Source: Aurantimonas endophytica
GTDB taxonomy: Bacteria; Pseudomonadota; Alphaproteobacteria; Rhizobiales; Rhizobiaceae
Assembly: GCF_014196845.1 (NCBI RefSeq)
Contig: NZ_JACIEM010000005.1
Coordinates: forward strand, 372,001-436,000
Direction: 5' to 3'
Length of the DNA stretch: 64,000 bases
The stretch's first letter is position 1. Each line of letters opens with the position of its first letter. This document shows positions 1 to 9,171 of the stretch, one piece after another. A program made the translations under genes and the position numbers. The notes under the pieces are model-generated. The model was not told where the DNA came from. It saw only the letters and a program-made list of their open reading frames with translations, and searched no databases.

Positions 1-202
1 GCTCCAGGCAGGCGAGTTCGTGCGGACGCTGGAACACCGGCAGGGCTTCAAGATCGCCTGTCCCGAGGAAGTTGCCTTCGTCAAAGGCTTCATCGACAAA
101 GCGGAGCTTCACGCACTCGGCCGGGAACTGGGCAAGAGCCCCTACGGCCAGTATCTCCAGCGCGTTGCCGACGAAGCCGATGGCTCCCCGCGTGCCGGAT
201 GA
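1..202 (+). CDS. rfbA: Glucose-1-phosphate thymidylyltransferase, C-terminal end only
   Basis: The frame is open from the window edge and ends at 202. The 66 visible residues (motifs RQGFKIACPEEVAF and GKSPYGQYL) match the conserved C-terminus of RfbA/RmlA. RfbA makes dTDP-glucose from glucose-1-phosphate and dTTP, the first step toward dTDP-6-deoxyhexoses. It sits 103 bp before a nucleotide-sugar dehydrogenase and upstream of WxcM- and DegT-type genes that use dTDP-keto sugars, so it probably supplies their precursor. The dTDP-glucose 4,6-dehydratase also needed is not in the window and may lie upstream. The N-terminal catalytic part is outside the window. Confidence 0.85.
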   Translation, partial: LQAGEFVRTLEHRQGFKIACPEEVAFVKGFIDKAELHALGRELGKSPYGQYLQRVADEADGSPRAG

Positions 203-305
203 TAAATCTGCTCCCGCTGCGTGGAGAGGCCACAGGCATGACTTGCGGTCCGGCTTGCGCCACAAGCGGCGCATCGTGTTCGACCGCCAGAACCAGGGAA
301 GCTAA

Positions 306-1670
306 ATGAATGAGGCGTTGACCGCTTCGAATGCTCCGGCTGCAGGGACGCGGATCTTTGCGTCCGCAGAGCCCGCGCCGACGGAGCGAGGGACCGCTGT
401 CGATCTTTGTTCCATCGCGGTCATCGGGCTCGGCTATGTCGGCCTGCCGCTGGCGGTGGAATTCAGCCGGACGCGAAAGGTCGTCGGCTTCGACATACGC
501 GCCGAGCGGATCGCGGCGTTGCAGCAGGGGCAGGATGTGACGAGGGAGGTCGACGCGGACGGTCTTGCCGCGGCGACGTTCGCGACCTTCACCAGCGAGA
601 CCGCCGATATTGCGGAATGCGGCATCTTCATCGTCACTGTGCCGACGCCGATCGACCAGGCCAACCGCCCCGATCTGTCGCCGCTGATCAGTGCGACGGA
701 GATCGTCGGCAAGGCCATCTCGGAGGGCGCCTACGTCATCTTCGAGTCCACCGTCTATCCCGGCTGCACGCGCGATGTCTGCGTGCCGATCCTCGAACGG
801 CTGTCCGGCCTGAAGCTCAACGAGGGCTTCTTCGTCGGCTATAGTCCGGAACGGGCGAACCCCGGCGACAAGGAACACCGGGTGACGACGATCACCAAGG
901 TGACCAGCGGGTCGACACCGGAAGCGGCCGACTTCGTCGACCTTCTGTATGGATCGATCGTCACCGCCGGGACCCACAAGGCGAGTTCGATCGAGGTGGC
1001 CGAAGCGGCAAAAGTGATCGAGAACACCCAGCGCGATCTCAACATCGCGCTGATGAACGAGCTGTCGATCATCTTCGAGCGGCTCGGCATCGACACGCTG
1101 GAGGTGCTGGCGGCAGCGGGGACCAAGTGGAATTTCCTGCCGTTCCGGCCCGGCCTCGTGGGCGGCCACTGCATCGGCGTAGACCCCTACTACCTGACCC
1201 ACCGGGCACAGGAGGTCGGCTATCATCCGGAAGTCATCCTGGCCGGGCGCCGGATCAACGACCGGATGGGCGCCTATGTGGCGAACCAGGTGGCCCGGCT
1301 GATGATGCGCCGCGGCTGTCCCGTCGTCGGCAGTCGTATCCTCGTCATGGGCATCGCCTTCAAGGAAAACTGCCCGGACATCCGCAACTCGAAGGTGATC
1401 GACATCATTCGCGAACTTCAGGGCTTCAACGCCGAAATCGACGTCTGGGACCCCTGGGTCGCGCCGGGGGACTGTCGTCGCGAGCTTGGGCTCGAGTGTC
1501 TTGCCGAGGCGCCGGAGCCGGCGACCTATGACGGGATCGTCCTTGCCGTCGGGCACCGGGAGTTCGCCGCGATGGGCGCCGACGCCATCCGGGCGCTGGG
1601 CCGGGAGGGAGCGGTCTTCTACGACGTGAAGGGTGTCTTCGCGAAAACCGAGACGGACGGACGGCTCTGA
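306..1670 (+). CDS. Nucleotide-sugar dehydrogenase, TviB/WbpA type (UDP-hexosamine or UDP-hexose 6-dehydrogenase)
   Basis: This 454-residue protein of the UDP-glucose/GDP-mannose dehydrogenase family oxidises C6 of a UDP-sugar to a uronic acid with two NAD+. It has the Rossmann motif GLGYVGLP at residues 41-48, a central motif around [14 protein letters not shown], and the catalytic cysteine in [12 protein letters not shown] (about Cys289). The C-terminal UDP-binding domain is complete. The overall pattern is that of TviB/WbpA-type UDP-N-acetylhexosamine dehydrogenases rather than Ugd, but the substrate cannot be fixed from sequence. The residues before the Rossmann fold form an unusually long N-terminal extension of about 35. 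The stop overlaps the start of the following epimerase by one base. Confidence 0.88.
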   Translation: MNEALTASNAPAAGTRIFASAEPAPTERGTAVDLCSIAVIGLGYVGLPLAVEFSRTRKVVGFDIRAERIAALQQGQDVTREVDADGLAAATFATFTSETADIAECGIFIVTVPTPIDQANRPDLSPLISATEIVGKAISEGAYVIFESTVYPGCTRDVCVPILERLSGLKLNEGFFVGYSPERANPGDKEHRVTTITKVTSGSTPEAADFVDLLYGSIVTAGTHKASSIEVAEAAKVIENTQRDLNIALMNELSIIFERLGIDTLEVLAAAGTKWNFLPFRPGLVGGHCIGVDPYYLTHRAQEVGYHPEVILAGRRINDRMGAYVANQVARLMMRRGCPVVGSRILVMGIAFKENCPDIRNSKVIDIIRELQGFNAEIDVWDPWVAPGDCRRELGLECLAEAPEPATYDGIVLAVGHREFAAMGADAIRALGREGAVFYDVKGVFAKTETDGRL

Positions 1671-2701
1671 TGCGCATCCTCGTCACCGGCAATGCCGGCT
1701 TCATCGGCTATCACGTCGCCCGGCGGCTGCTCGAGCGCGGCGACAGCGTCATCGGCTTCGACGTGGTCAACGACTATTACGACCCGGCGCTCAAGGAAGC
1801 CCGGCTGAAGCGTCTCGACGAGACGGCGTCGACATCGTCGGGAGACTACCAGTTCGTCCGGGCCAATCTCGCCGATCGCGACGCCGTCGATTCCTGCTTC
1901 GCGGCACACACGCCGGACCGGGTGATCCACCTCGCGGCGCAGGCGGGCGTGCGCTACTCGATCGAGAACCCGCATGCCTATGTGGAAAGCAATATCGTCG
2001 CCTACACCAACATCCTGGAAGCCTGCCGGCATGCCGGGGTCGGGCACCTGACCTATGCCAGCACGTCGAGCGTCTATGGCGCCAACACCGACATGCCGTT
2101 TTCGGAGCATCGGCCGGCGGACCACCCGCTGCAGTTCTACGCGGCGACGAAGCGCGCCAACGAGTTGATGGCGCATGCCTACAGCCACCTGTACCGCCTG
2201 CCGACGACGGGGCTCCGCTTCTTCACCGTCTATGGCCCGTGGGGCCGGCCCGACATGGCGCTGTTCCTGTTCGCCCGGAAGATCCTGGCCGGCGAGCCGA
2301 TCACCTTGTTCAACCATGGCAATCACACACGCGACTTCACCTTCGTCGACGACATCGTCGAAGGGGTCATCCGCGCCAGCGATCAGCCGGCCGAGCCAAA
2401 TGCCGACTGGGACTCCGCCAATCCGGACCCGGCGACGAGCAATGCGCCGTGGCGCCTGTTCAACATCGGCAACAACAACCCGGTGAAGCTGACCGACTAT
2501 GTCGCGGCGCTGGAGGAGGCGTTGGGCCGCAAGGCGATCGTCGAACTCCTGCCGCTGCAGCCGGGGGACGTGCCGGATACGTTCGCCGACACATCCGCGC
2601 TCGAAACGGCCGTCGGCTATCGGCCGGCAACCTCCACCCAGACGGGAGTGCGGGCCTTCGTCGACTGGTACCTGGCGCATTACGAGAACGTGCCGGCATG
2701 A
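1670..2701 (+). CDS. NAD-dependent UDP-hexuronate 4-epimerase (LpsL/GAE-like)
   Basis: A 343-residue extended-type short-chain dehydrogenase. It has the NAD motif GNAGFIG at residues 7-13, a serine-rich active-site strand STSSVYG, and the catalytic pair Tyr157-x3-Lys161 (YAATK). The stretch [12 protein letters not shown] and the motif [10 protein letters not shown] are typical of UDP-glucuronate 4-epimerases such as LpsL. It would interconvert UDP-GlcA/UDP-GalA or the N-acetylated equivalents made by the preceding dehydrogenase. Its start overlaps the dehydrogenase stop and its stop overlaps the next ATG (ATGA), so translation is probably coupled. Assignment to LpsL rather than TviC rests on motif resemblance only. 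Confidence 0.85.
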   Translation: MRILVTGNAGFIGYHVARRLLERGDSVIGFDVVNDYYDPALKEARLKRLDETASTSSGDYQFVRANLADRDAVDSCFAAHTPDRVIHLAAQAGVRYSIENPHAYVESNIVAYTNILEACRHAGVGHLTYASTSSVYGANTDMPFSEHRPADHPLQFYAATKRANELMAHAYSHLYRLPTTGLRFFTVYGPWGRPDMALFLFARKILAGEPITLFNHGNHTRDFTFVDDIVEGVIRASDQPAEPNADWDSANPDPATSNAPWRLFNIGNNNPVKLTDYVAALEEALGRKAIVELLPLQPGDVPDTFADTSALETAVGYRPATSTQTGVRAFVDWYLAHYENVPA

Positions 2702-3639
2702 CCAGCCAGACGGCCGCTTTTCTCCATCCGCTCGCCGATGTTCAGTCGGACCGGATCGGCGCCGGCACGCGTGTCTGGCAATTCTGCGTGGTGCTGCCGG
2801 GCGCAGCGATCGGAAGCGATTGCAACATCTGCTCGCACTGCTTCATCGAGAACGAGGTGGTGGTCGGCGACCGGGTGACGGTGAAATCGGGCGTGCAGCT
2901 GTGGGATGGCATCACGCTCGATGACGACGCCTTCATCGGGCCCAACGTCACCTTCTCCAACGACAAGTTCCCGCGCAGCAAGCAGTTCGACCGGCCCGTC
3001 CTGACCACGCACATTGGCCGGGGCGCATCGGTCGGGGCCGGGGCGACAATCCTTCCCGGCGTGAGCGTCGGTAGCGGCGCCATGGTCGGAGCCGGCGCGG
3101 TCGTCACGCGGTCGGTGCCCGCCCACGCGATCGTCCTCGGCAATCCGGCCCGCATCGTCGGCTATGTCGATGCGGGCAGCTCGGCTGCGCGAGAGCCGGC
3201 AATTGCGGCGCCGGTCGCGTCCGAGACGGCAGTTCTTGGCGTGCGCCTCGTCACCCTGCCGCGCATCGCCGACATTCGGGGCAGCCTGAGCGTCGGCGAA
3301 TTCGAGCGGGCAGTCCCGTTCGCCGCGAAGAGATACTTCCTCGTCTTCGACGTGCCCAGCATCGAGACCCGCGGCGAGCATGCGCATCGCGCGTGCGAGC
3401 AGTTCCTCGTCTGCGTGCGGGGGTCAGTCTCGGTTGTTGCGGATGACGGCACGAACCGGCAGGAATTCCTGCTGGATCGGCTGGAGATCGGGCTTTATTT
3501 GCCGCCGATGATCTGGGGCATCCAGTACCGCTACTCGCCCGACGCCGTCCTGCTGGTCTTCGCATCGCATTTCTACGACAGCGCCGATTATATCCGCGAC
3601 TATGACGAGTTCCTGAGCCTGGCCCAATCGGCCGCATGA
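2698..3639 (+). CDS. WxcM-type fusion: sugar N-acetyltransferase plus dTDP-keto-hexose 3,4-ketoisomerase
   Basis: The ATG at 2698 overlaps the epimerase stop; the frame is open further upstream but that part lies inside the epimerase. The product has 313 residues. Residues 1 to about 155 are a left-handed beta-helix acyltransferase (hexapeptide-type repeats, [17 protein letters not shown]), as in FdtC/QdtC. Residues of about 175-313 are a FdtA/QdtA-type cupin with [15 protein letters not shown]. Such fusions (WxcM) isomerise dTDP-4-keto-6-deoxyglucose and later acetylate the 3-amino sugar. With the following aminotransferase this gives a route to dTDP-Fuc3NAc or dTDP-Qui3NAc; which isomer is made cannot be read from sequence. 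Confidence 0.87.
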   Translation: MTSQTAAFLHPLADVQSDRIGAGTRVWQFCVVLPGAAIGSDCNICSHCFIENEVVVGDRVTVKSGVQLWDGITLDDDAFIGPNVTFSNDKFPRSKQFDRPVLTTHIGRGASVGAGATILPGVSVGSGAMVGAGAVVTRSVPAHAIVLGNPARIVGYVDAGSSAAREPAIAAPVASETAVLGVRLVTLPRIADIRGSLSVGEFERAVPFAAKRYFLVFDVPSIETRGEHAHRACEQFLVCVRGSVSVVADDGTNRQEFLLDRLEIGLYLPPMIWGIQYRYSPDAVLLVFASHFYDSADYIRDYDEFLSLAQSAA

Positions 3640-4727
3640 TCCCCTTCCTCGATCTGCTCGCCCCCCACGTCGAACTCCGCGCAGAACTCGACGCGGCGAT
3701 CGCGCGTGTCCTCGACAGCGGCTGGTACATTCTCGGCCCGGAAGTCGAATCATTCGAGGCGGAATGGGCCGGCTATTGCGAGGCGCAGCATGCGGTCGGC
3801 CTGGCGAACGGGCTCGACGCGCTGATCCTGGCGCTGCGGGCGCTGGGTGTCGGTCCGGGCGACGAGGTGATCGTTCCGTCCAACACCTATATCGCGACAT
3901 GGCTTGCGGTATCCGCCGTCGGGGCGAGGCCGGTGCCGGTCGAGCCCGATCCCGCGACGTACAATCTCGACCCCGCGCGCATCGCGGCGGCGATCACGCC
4001 GCGCACGAAGGTCCTGCTGCCGGTCCACCTCTACGGTCAACCTGCCGACCTCGACCCCATCCTGGCGCTGGCGCGGCATCATGGAATTGCCGTCGTCGAG
4101 GACGCGGCCCAGGCGCATGGCGCGCGTTACAAGGGCCGCCGCGTCGGTGCGCATGGCGACATCGTCTGCTGGAGCTTCTATCCCGGCAAGAATCTCGGCG
4201 CGTTGGGCGACGGGGGGGCGATCACGACGAACCGCGCCGATCTTGCCGATCGAATCCGGGTGCTGCGCAATTACGGCAGCCGCGAGAAATACGTCAACGC
4301 CGTCCAGGGCGTGAACTCCCGTCTCGATCCGCTCCAGGCGGCGGTGCTGCGCGTCAAGCTGGGCCATCTCGATGAATGGACGGACCGCCGCCGGACCATC
4401 GCTGCCGTCTACGCCGAGGGTCTGGCGGAGAGCGGCCTGCGCTTGCCGCATGTCCCCGAATGGGCCGATCCGGCCTGGCACCTCTATGTCGTGCGCAGCC
4501 CGGAGCGCGATGCGCTGCAGAAGCGCCTCGCCGCAGCCGGTGTCGGGACCCTCATCCACTACCCGATCCCGCCTCACCGGCAGGCGGCGTATACGGAACT
4601 GGGCGTCGCCGCCGACGCGCTACCGCTCGCGCGCGACCTCGCCAACGAGGTGCTGAGCCTGCCGATCGGGCCGCATCTGACACGGCAACATGCCGAGCGG
4701 GTCATCAGCGAGACTTACTCCCGGTGA
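3636..4727 (+). CDS. DegT/DnrJ/EryC1/StrS aminotransferase (FdtB/QdtB-like)
   Basis: This 363-residue PLP enzyme has the sugar-aminotransferase signature: the start region [10 protein letters not shown], a [12 protein letters not shown] segment with the PLP-contacting Asp, and the Schiff-base lysine Lys185 in [15 protein letters not shown]. It would transaminate the 3-keto sugar produced by the cupin half of the preceding gene, giving the 3-amino-3,6-dideoxyhexose that the acetyltransferase half then N-acetylates. It overlaps the previous gene by four bases (ATGA). Length and motifs are normal for the family. Confidence 0.9.
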   Translation: MIPFLDLLAPHVELRAELDAAIARVLDSGWYILGPEVESFEAEWAGYCEAQHAVGLANGLDALILALRALGVGPGDEVIVPSNTYIATWLAVSAVGARPVPVEPDPATYNLDPARIAAAITPRTKVLLPVHLYGQPADLDPILALARHHGIAVVEDAAQAHGARYKGRRVGAHGDIVCWSFYPGKNLGALGDGGAITTNRADLADRIRVLRNYGSREKYVNAVQGVNSRLDPLQAAVLRVKLGHLDEWTDRRRTIAAVYAEGLAESGLRLPHVPEWADPAWHLYVVRSPERDALQKRLAAAGVGTLIHYPIPPHRQAAYTELGVAADALPLARDLANEVLSLPIGPHLTRQHAERVISETYSR

Positions 4728-5881
4728 TTGGTCTGTCCGCGATAAGCAAGAGGTGCGCACAGAAGAAAACCCTGTTGTCATTCCAATCGCTGCTGCGGGC
4801 CGGCCTATGGAGAATAGATGGGCGTACGGCCTATCACGCCGATAGCGAGGAGTCAGAGATACATCGGATCCTAAGTCCAAGTGCAGAAAATTCGAGTTCT
4901 TATTTCGGCTCCGCCCGATCTTATCTAAAGGCGATCCTTCTCTCCGTAAGCGGGCTTCGTGAATTTCACGTCGATCACAAAAAGGGCGATAGCGACGGCT
5001 CGATCGTGTACGCCAGTCGGGACGGGAAGATGAAAGTTTTCGACTTCGCGCGTGGTGTCATCCTGACGACAACCAGCCGCGAAGAATGGGCAGACTTTCA
5101 GAAGGCCCATGCGCTGAAGCTGTTCCACCATGTGCCGACGGCCAGTTCCGATCTCTGGGAGAGCAAAGAAGGGCTGTTCCGGCGTGACGACATGCTTCCC
5201 GCCAGGCCGATCGTCCTCTTGCCCACACGGACCCAGGAATTGGCCTATCGTGAATTCATTCGATGCTATGGGGGTTATATCGCCGCGCACAGGAAGCCGC
5301 CCCGGCCGGATATAATTCTGGAGAGTTACGGCGAATTCTTCGGCGTTCTGAGCGATGATCTGCGGTCGCACCTTCGGCAATGGGAACAGAAAATCGAGGA
5401 TTTTTCTTCTCGCTGCGCAATGGTTGAAGGTCATCTCGACGTCAACGTCGCCAATCTCCTCTATGACGGAAAAATCTACGTCGTTGATATCGCCGATGCG
5501 GGATTGGCCGTCCCGTGCTTGTACGACATCAACAACCTGGCACTGAACGAGATCTATGAAGGGCGGGACCTGTCCCTGCTTCGTGCGCTGGTCAGCAAGT
5601 CTTACGCAGATATGCTGACAAGCACGGTGTCCGGTGCCATCGCGGACTTCAGGAGCGAGGATATCCGCACATCGATATTGATAAACGTCGTCATGAGAGA
5701 ATCTTCCTATGTCTCGAAGGTTCTCTTTAAACGGCCGATCCGAACCCGTGTCGCCAACGTCCGCTACGGCCAATTCCTGCGCGCGATGACCGAGGTCGAT
5801 GGGAGCCCTGCATTTGGTCCGCACCATGATCTGGAAACGTCACCGTGCATCCATGCGCCGAACACAGGACATGACCGGTGA
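4724..5881 (+). CDS. Kinase-fold (APH/protein-kinase-like) protein of the polysaccharide locus
   Basis: I chose the GTG at 4724, which overlaps the aminotransferase stop as GTGA; this gives 385 residues. No named family is certain. A kinase-type catalytic loop H-L-D-V-N-V-A-N (His237, Asp239, Asn244) fits HxDxxxxN, and a DFG-like Asp255 follows in YVVDIADAG 11 residues later. This is the layout of aminoglycoside-phosphotransferase and protein-kinase folds. The N-terminal [14 protein letters not shown] could form the nucleotide-binding strands. Its stop overlaps a methyltransferase start, which suggests joint action on a sugar (compare WbdD, a fused methyltransferase-kinase). Base composition is somewhat AT-richer than its neighbours. 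A lipid or sugar kinase is inferred, not shown. Confidence 0.6.
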   Translation: MIGLSAISKRCAQKKTLLSFQSLLRAGLWRIDGRTAYHADSEESEIHRILSPSAENSSSYFGSARSYLKAILLSVSGLREFHVDHKKGDSDGSIVYASRDGKMKVFDFARGVILTTTSREEWADFQKAHALKLFHHVPTASSDLWESKEGLFRRDDMLPARPIVLLPTRTQELAYREFIRCYGGYIAAHRKPPRPDIILESYGEFFGVLSDDLRSHLRQWEQKIEDFSSRCAMVEGHLDVNVANLLYDGKIYVVDIADAGLAVPCLYDINNLALNEIYEGRDLSLLRALVSKSYADMLTSTVSGAIADFRSEDIRTSILINVVMRESSYVSKVLFKRPIRTRVANVRYGQFLRAMTEVDGSPAFGPHHDLETSPCIHAPNTGHDR

Positions 5882-6570
5882 TCAAGCGAGCGATCAAGAA
5901 GGCGTTCCGGGCAATGCTGCCCCAGCGACATGACGCTGATGGGCGTCCGTACTATACGAGAGAGGGCGGCGCCAATGCCGGTCTCCAGTCGTACTACGTC
6001 GAGAATAAAGCCGCCATTCATCGAGGCCACGTTCCGGACCGCTATCGGCGGATTGCCGGGTTGGTCCCCGGGCAGCGGATCATCGAGTTCGGGTCTGCGG
6101 ACGGCACCCAGTCGCTGGTCCTTGCGCTCGCCAAGGATGCGGTCTGCGGCGTCGAGCTCATGGACCTTCAGTTCGAGGAGGCCGAGAGGCTCAAGTCGGC
6201 TTGGCTCGCGCTGGGACGTCGGGTCGAGAACTGCGCCTTCCTGCAGGCAAGCATCCTCGAGTCCACGCTTCTGCTGAACGGCTACGACACAGTCCTGATG
6301 AGCCGGGTACTTTATCACCTGCGCTCCGACATCGATGGGCTGATGGGCGATATCGCCGCATCTGACGTGAAGCATGTCGTCCTCGTCGGCTGCCCGAGCC
6401 GCACCGAACGTTGGCGGAAGCTTGGCGAGACAGGGGACTCGATGGGCAAGTTCGCCTATTACGCAACCCCCGAGGGGATGTCCGCCATTCTGGAGAAACA
6501 CGGGTTCAAGATCACGACGTCCCTGGCCGGGCAAGACGGCAACGATCCGGTTGTCGTGGGGGCGAGATAA
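5878..6570 (+). CDS. Class I SAM-dependent methyltransferase
   Basis: The GTG at 5878 overlaps the preceding stop (GTGA) and gives 230 residues. Motif I is IIEFGSADGTQS near residues 67-78, followed by an acidic ribose-binding position in GVELMDLQ and a post-I segment YDTVLMSRVLYHL. That places it in the Rossmann methyltransferase superfamily. It belongs to neither the FkbM nor the WbdD profile with certainty. Because it is translationally coupled to a kinase-fold protein in an O-unit cluster, a role in methylating a sugar or a sugar phosphate is a reasonable inference. The acceptor is unknown. Confidence 0.7.
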   Translation: MIKRAIKKAFRAMLPQRHDADGRPYYTREGGANAGLQSYYVENKAAIHRGHVPDRYRRIAGLVPGQRIIEFGSADGTQSLVLALAKDAVCGVELMDLQFEEAERLKSAWLALGRRVENCAFLQASILESTLLLNGYDTVLMSRVLYHLRSDIDGLMGDIAASDVKHVVLVGCPSRTERWRKLGETGDSMGKFAYYATPEGMSAILEKHGFKITTSLAGQDGNDPVVVGAR

Positions 6571-6576
6571 CGCCTG

Positions 6577-8079
6577 GTGGCTTCGTCATCGCGCAGCATG
6601 ATCAGATCGATGGCCATCATCGGCAGCGCTCAGACGGTCAAGATCCTGATCTTGATCGTCCGGTTGAAGGTCGTCGCGCTCCTGCTTGGGCCGGCGGGGA
6701 TCGGGCTGCTCAGTCTTTACACCAGCCTGCAAAGCACCGTGGGAACAGCCGCCGGGCTCGGCATGGGCTCGAGCGGCGTCCGGCAGATCGCCAGCGTCAA
6801 GGGCGAAGAACAGGCGCTCAGCCGGGTCCGCCGGGTTCTGCTGGCGGCGCATCTGGTCCAGGGCCTTCTCGCGATGGTGATCGTCTGGGTGCTGCGCGAG
6901 CCGCTCGCCGAATGGCTGCTGGGGAGCCGTCAGCACGCCACGGCGGTCGGGCTGGTCGGCGTCGCGACATTGCTGGGCCTGCTGTCCACGGCCCAGACCG
7001 CGCTGCTGCAGGGTATGCGCCGGATTGGCGATCTGGGCCGCGTGACGGTGCTCGGCACGCTGGTCGGGACACTGGCCGGTCTCGCCTGCGTCTGGCTCTA
7101 CGGCGCCGCGGGGCTGATCGGGTTCGTTCTCGTGCAGCCGCTGGCGACGATCGCGATCGCCTTGCGCTACACGAGCAGGCTGCCGAAGCCGACGGCGCGC
7201 CGTCCCGGCATGGCCGAGACGTGGGAAATCTGGAAGCCGATGGCAAAACTCGGCTCGGCCTTCATGCTGGGCGGCCTCGCGACGACCGGCACACTCCTGC
7301 TGGTACGGAGCCTGATCACGCAGGAACTGGGGCTGGATGCCGCCGGCCAGTTCGCCGCCGCCTGGGGCATCACCATGACCTATGTCGGCTTCCTGCTGGG
7401 GGCGATGGGCGCCGATTACTATCCGCGCCTGACCGAAGTGATCCACGATCGGGCGGCGGCGACGCGGCTGATGAACGACCAGGCGCAGCTGGGACTGGCG
7501 ATCGGCGGGCCGGTGCTGCTGCTGCTCATCGGCCTCGCGCCCTTCGTGATCACGCTGCTCTATTCCGCCGAGTTCGGGGCAGCGGCGACGCTGCTGCAGT
7601 GGCAGACCGTCGGTAACGTCTTCAAGCTGGCCAGCTGGGCGCTCGGCTTCGCGTTCATCGCCGCCGCGCAGGGGACGCTCTTCCTGCTCCTGCAGGTCAA
7701 TTTCAACGTGCTGTTCCTGGCGATCCTCTGGCTCGGGCTGGGGCCCTTCGGGCTGATCGCGGCAGGCCCGGCCTTCATGGTCGCCTATATGCTGCACTTC
7801 GTGGTGCTGGCCGTCCTCGCCCACCGCCTGCACGGCTTTCGCTGGGAGCGCCTCTCGCTGGCGCTGCTCGCCCTGCATGCCGGGCTGGCGCTGCTGCTCC
7901 TGACGCTGACCCAGACCGCGCCGCTCGCGGCCGCCTTGGCGTCTCCGGTGCTGGCATTGGCGACCGGTGCACTTGGCCTGCGGATCGTGCTGATCAAGAC
8001 GGGTCCCGAGGGCAGCCTCGCCGCCGGGCTTACCCGCATCTACGCCACCGTCGGGTGGCCTGTCGAAGGCAGGACTTGA
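6577..8079 (+). CDS. wzx: O-unit flippase (Wzx-like, MATE/MOP superfamily)
   Basis: A 500-residue protein with about 12-14 hydrophobic segments and the N-terminal pattern MAIIGSAQTVKILILIVRLKVVALLLGPAGIG, shortened here as SAQTVKILILIVRLK, typical of O-antigen translocases. It would flip undecaprenyl-pyrophosphate-linked repeat units across the inner membrane before Wzy polymerises them. GTG 6577 is the first start; ATG 6598 or 6610 is equally possible because the conserved start lies there. It lies between the sugar-modifying genes and the glycosyltransferases, as usual for Wzx/Wzy loci. Confidence 0.85.
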   Translation: MASSSRSMIRSMAIIGSAQTVKILILIVRLKVVALLLGPAGIGLLSLYTSLQSTVGTAAGLGMGSSGVRQIASVKGEEQALSRVRRVLLAAHLVQGLLAMVIVWVLREPLAEWLLGSRQHATAVGLVGVATLLGLLSTAQTALLQGMRRIGDLGRVTVLGTLVGTLAGLACVWLYGAAGLIGFVLVQPLATIAIALRYTSRLPKPTARRPGMAETWEIWKPMAKLGSAFMLGGLATTGTLLLVRSLITQELGLDAAGQFAAAWGITMTYVGFLLGAMGADYYPRLTEVIHDRAAATRLMNDQAQLGLAIGGPVLLLLIGLAPFVITLLYSAEFGAAATLLQWQTVGNVFKLASWALGFAFIAAAQGTLFLLLQVNFNVLFLAILWLGLGPFGLIAAGPAFMVAYMLHFVVLAVLAHRLHGFRWERLSLALLALHAGLALLLLTLTQTAPLAAALASPVLALATGALGLRIVLIKTGPEGSLAAGLTRIYATVGWPVEGRT

Positions 8080-8111
8080 CCCGGAAAGCAGATCTGTCGG
8101 ACCGCGTTCGC

Positions 8112-9134
8112 ATGACGGACGCCGACTTCCCGTCCGGTGCGCTGGCGCAGACCTTGGCCATGCCCGCGGACGCCGGTTCGTCGCCTGTCGACGCGGCGCT
8201 TCCGCTGGTGACGATCGCGATCCCTTCCTACAACCACGAACGCTACATCGGCGAATGCATCGCTTCGATCATCGCGCAGGACTACGCGAATATCGAGCTC
8301 ATCATCATCGACGATGGCTCGAGCGACGGGTCGCGGGCGGCGATCGAGGCGTTGGTGCCGCAATGCCATGCTCGCTTCGCACGCTTCGAGTTCCGGACGA
8401 GAGAAAACCGCGGCCTGGCAGCGACGCTGAACGAGGCGGTCGACTGGGCCCGCGGCCGGTATTTCTCGCTGATCGCCTCCGACGATTTGATGCTTGCGTC
8501 CAAGACGTCCGTCCTGGTCGGCCGGATCGAGCAGGCGGATGCCGACGTGGCGGGGGTCTTTGCCGGCGGCAACCTGATCGACGAGGAAGGCCGGCGCGTC
8601 GGGCTGCTGGCGCCGCCCGAGCGCAGCTATCGGTTCGAGGACATCATCCTGCGCCACCACTTCCTGGTGGCGCCCTCGCAACTGCTGGTGCTGGAGAAGC
8701 TGCGGCAGGTCGGTCCCGTGCCCTCTGACCTCTATATCGAGGACTGGTATCTCTGGCTCGCTCTGACCCGAAACGGCGACAGGCTCCAGGCGATCGGCGA
8801 CCCGCTGATCGGCTATCGCCAGCATGCGGCCAACATGTCCAAGAAGGTCGGGAAGATGCTGGCCAGCAGGGCGCAGATACTCGGCTACCACGCCGACAGT
8901 CCCTTCTACGATGTCGCCATGGCGAAGTGTTACCTCGCGGCGGCCATGGACCATTCAGCCACGTCGAAGCGGCTCTCCCTCCAGTCGCTCTCGGCTGCTT
9001 TTGGCCATAGCAGGCGAATCCTGTGGTCCCGCTCCTTGCCGCGGCTGATCGGCAAATTGCTGGTTCCCAATGCGGGATTGCGGATCCTGAAGCAGCGTCG
9101 GGACAGGGCGAGGCGCGGTGCAAGGCGTGCATGA
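8112..9134 (+). CDS. Family 2 glycosyltransferase
   Basis: The ATG at 8112 was chosen (340 residues); the open frame extends 19 codons upstream without a better start. A GT-A fold starts at about residue 31 with VTIAIPSYNHERYIGE, then IIIDDGSSDGS, and a DxD-equivalent ASDD near residue 123. It should transfer one sugar to the growing lipid-linked unit at the cytoplasmic face. The C-terminal 70 residues are very basic (RRDRARRGARRA), which fits membrane-surface association. Donor and acceptor are not predictable. Confidence 0.85.
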   Translation: MTDADFPSGALAQTLAMPADAGSSPVDAALPLVTIAIPSYNHERYIGECIASIIAQDYANIELIIIDDGSSDGSRAAIEALVPQCHARFARFEFRTRENRGLAATLNEAVDWARGRYFSLIASDDLMLASKTSVLVGRIEQADADVAGVFAGGNLIDEEGRRVGLLAPPERSYRFEDIILRHHFLVAPSQLLVLEKLRQVGPVPSDLYIEDWYLWLALTRNGDRLQAIGDPLIGYRQHAANMSKKVGKMLASRAQILGYHADSPFYDVAMAKCYLAAAMDHSATSKRLSLQSLSAAFGHSRRILWSRSLPRLIGKLLVPNAGLRILKQRRDRARRGARRA

Positions 9135-9171
9135 TATCGCCCGCTCACGCGTCCGGACCCAAGGTGCCCTC

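Noticed and set aside
90-1556. A 488-codon open frame antisense to the nucleotide-sugar dehydrogenase
   Set aside because: Long antisense frames are common in GC-rich DNA; it is Arg/His-rich without motifs, and the plus strand encodes a complete enzyme.
1633-2697. Upstream in-frame extension of the WxcM-type gene
   Set aside because: It overlaps the whole epimerase gene; the real start is the ATG at 2698 that overlaps the epimerase stop.
6586-7878. Open frame antisense to the Wzx flippase
   Set aside because: Translated product is low-complexity Gln/Arg/Glu-rich and no ribosome-binding site or motif supports it.
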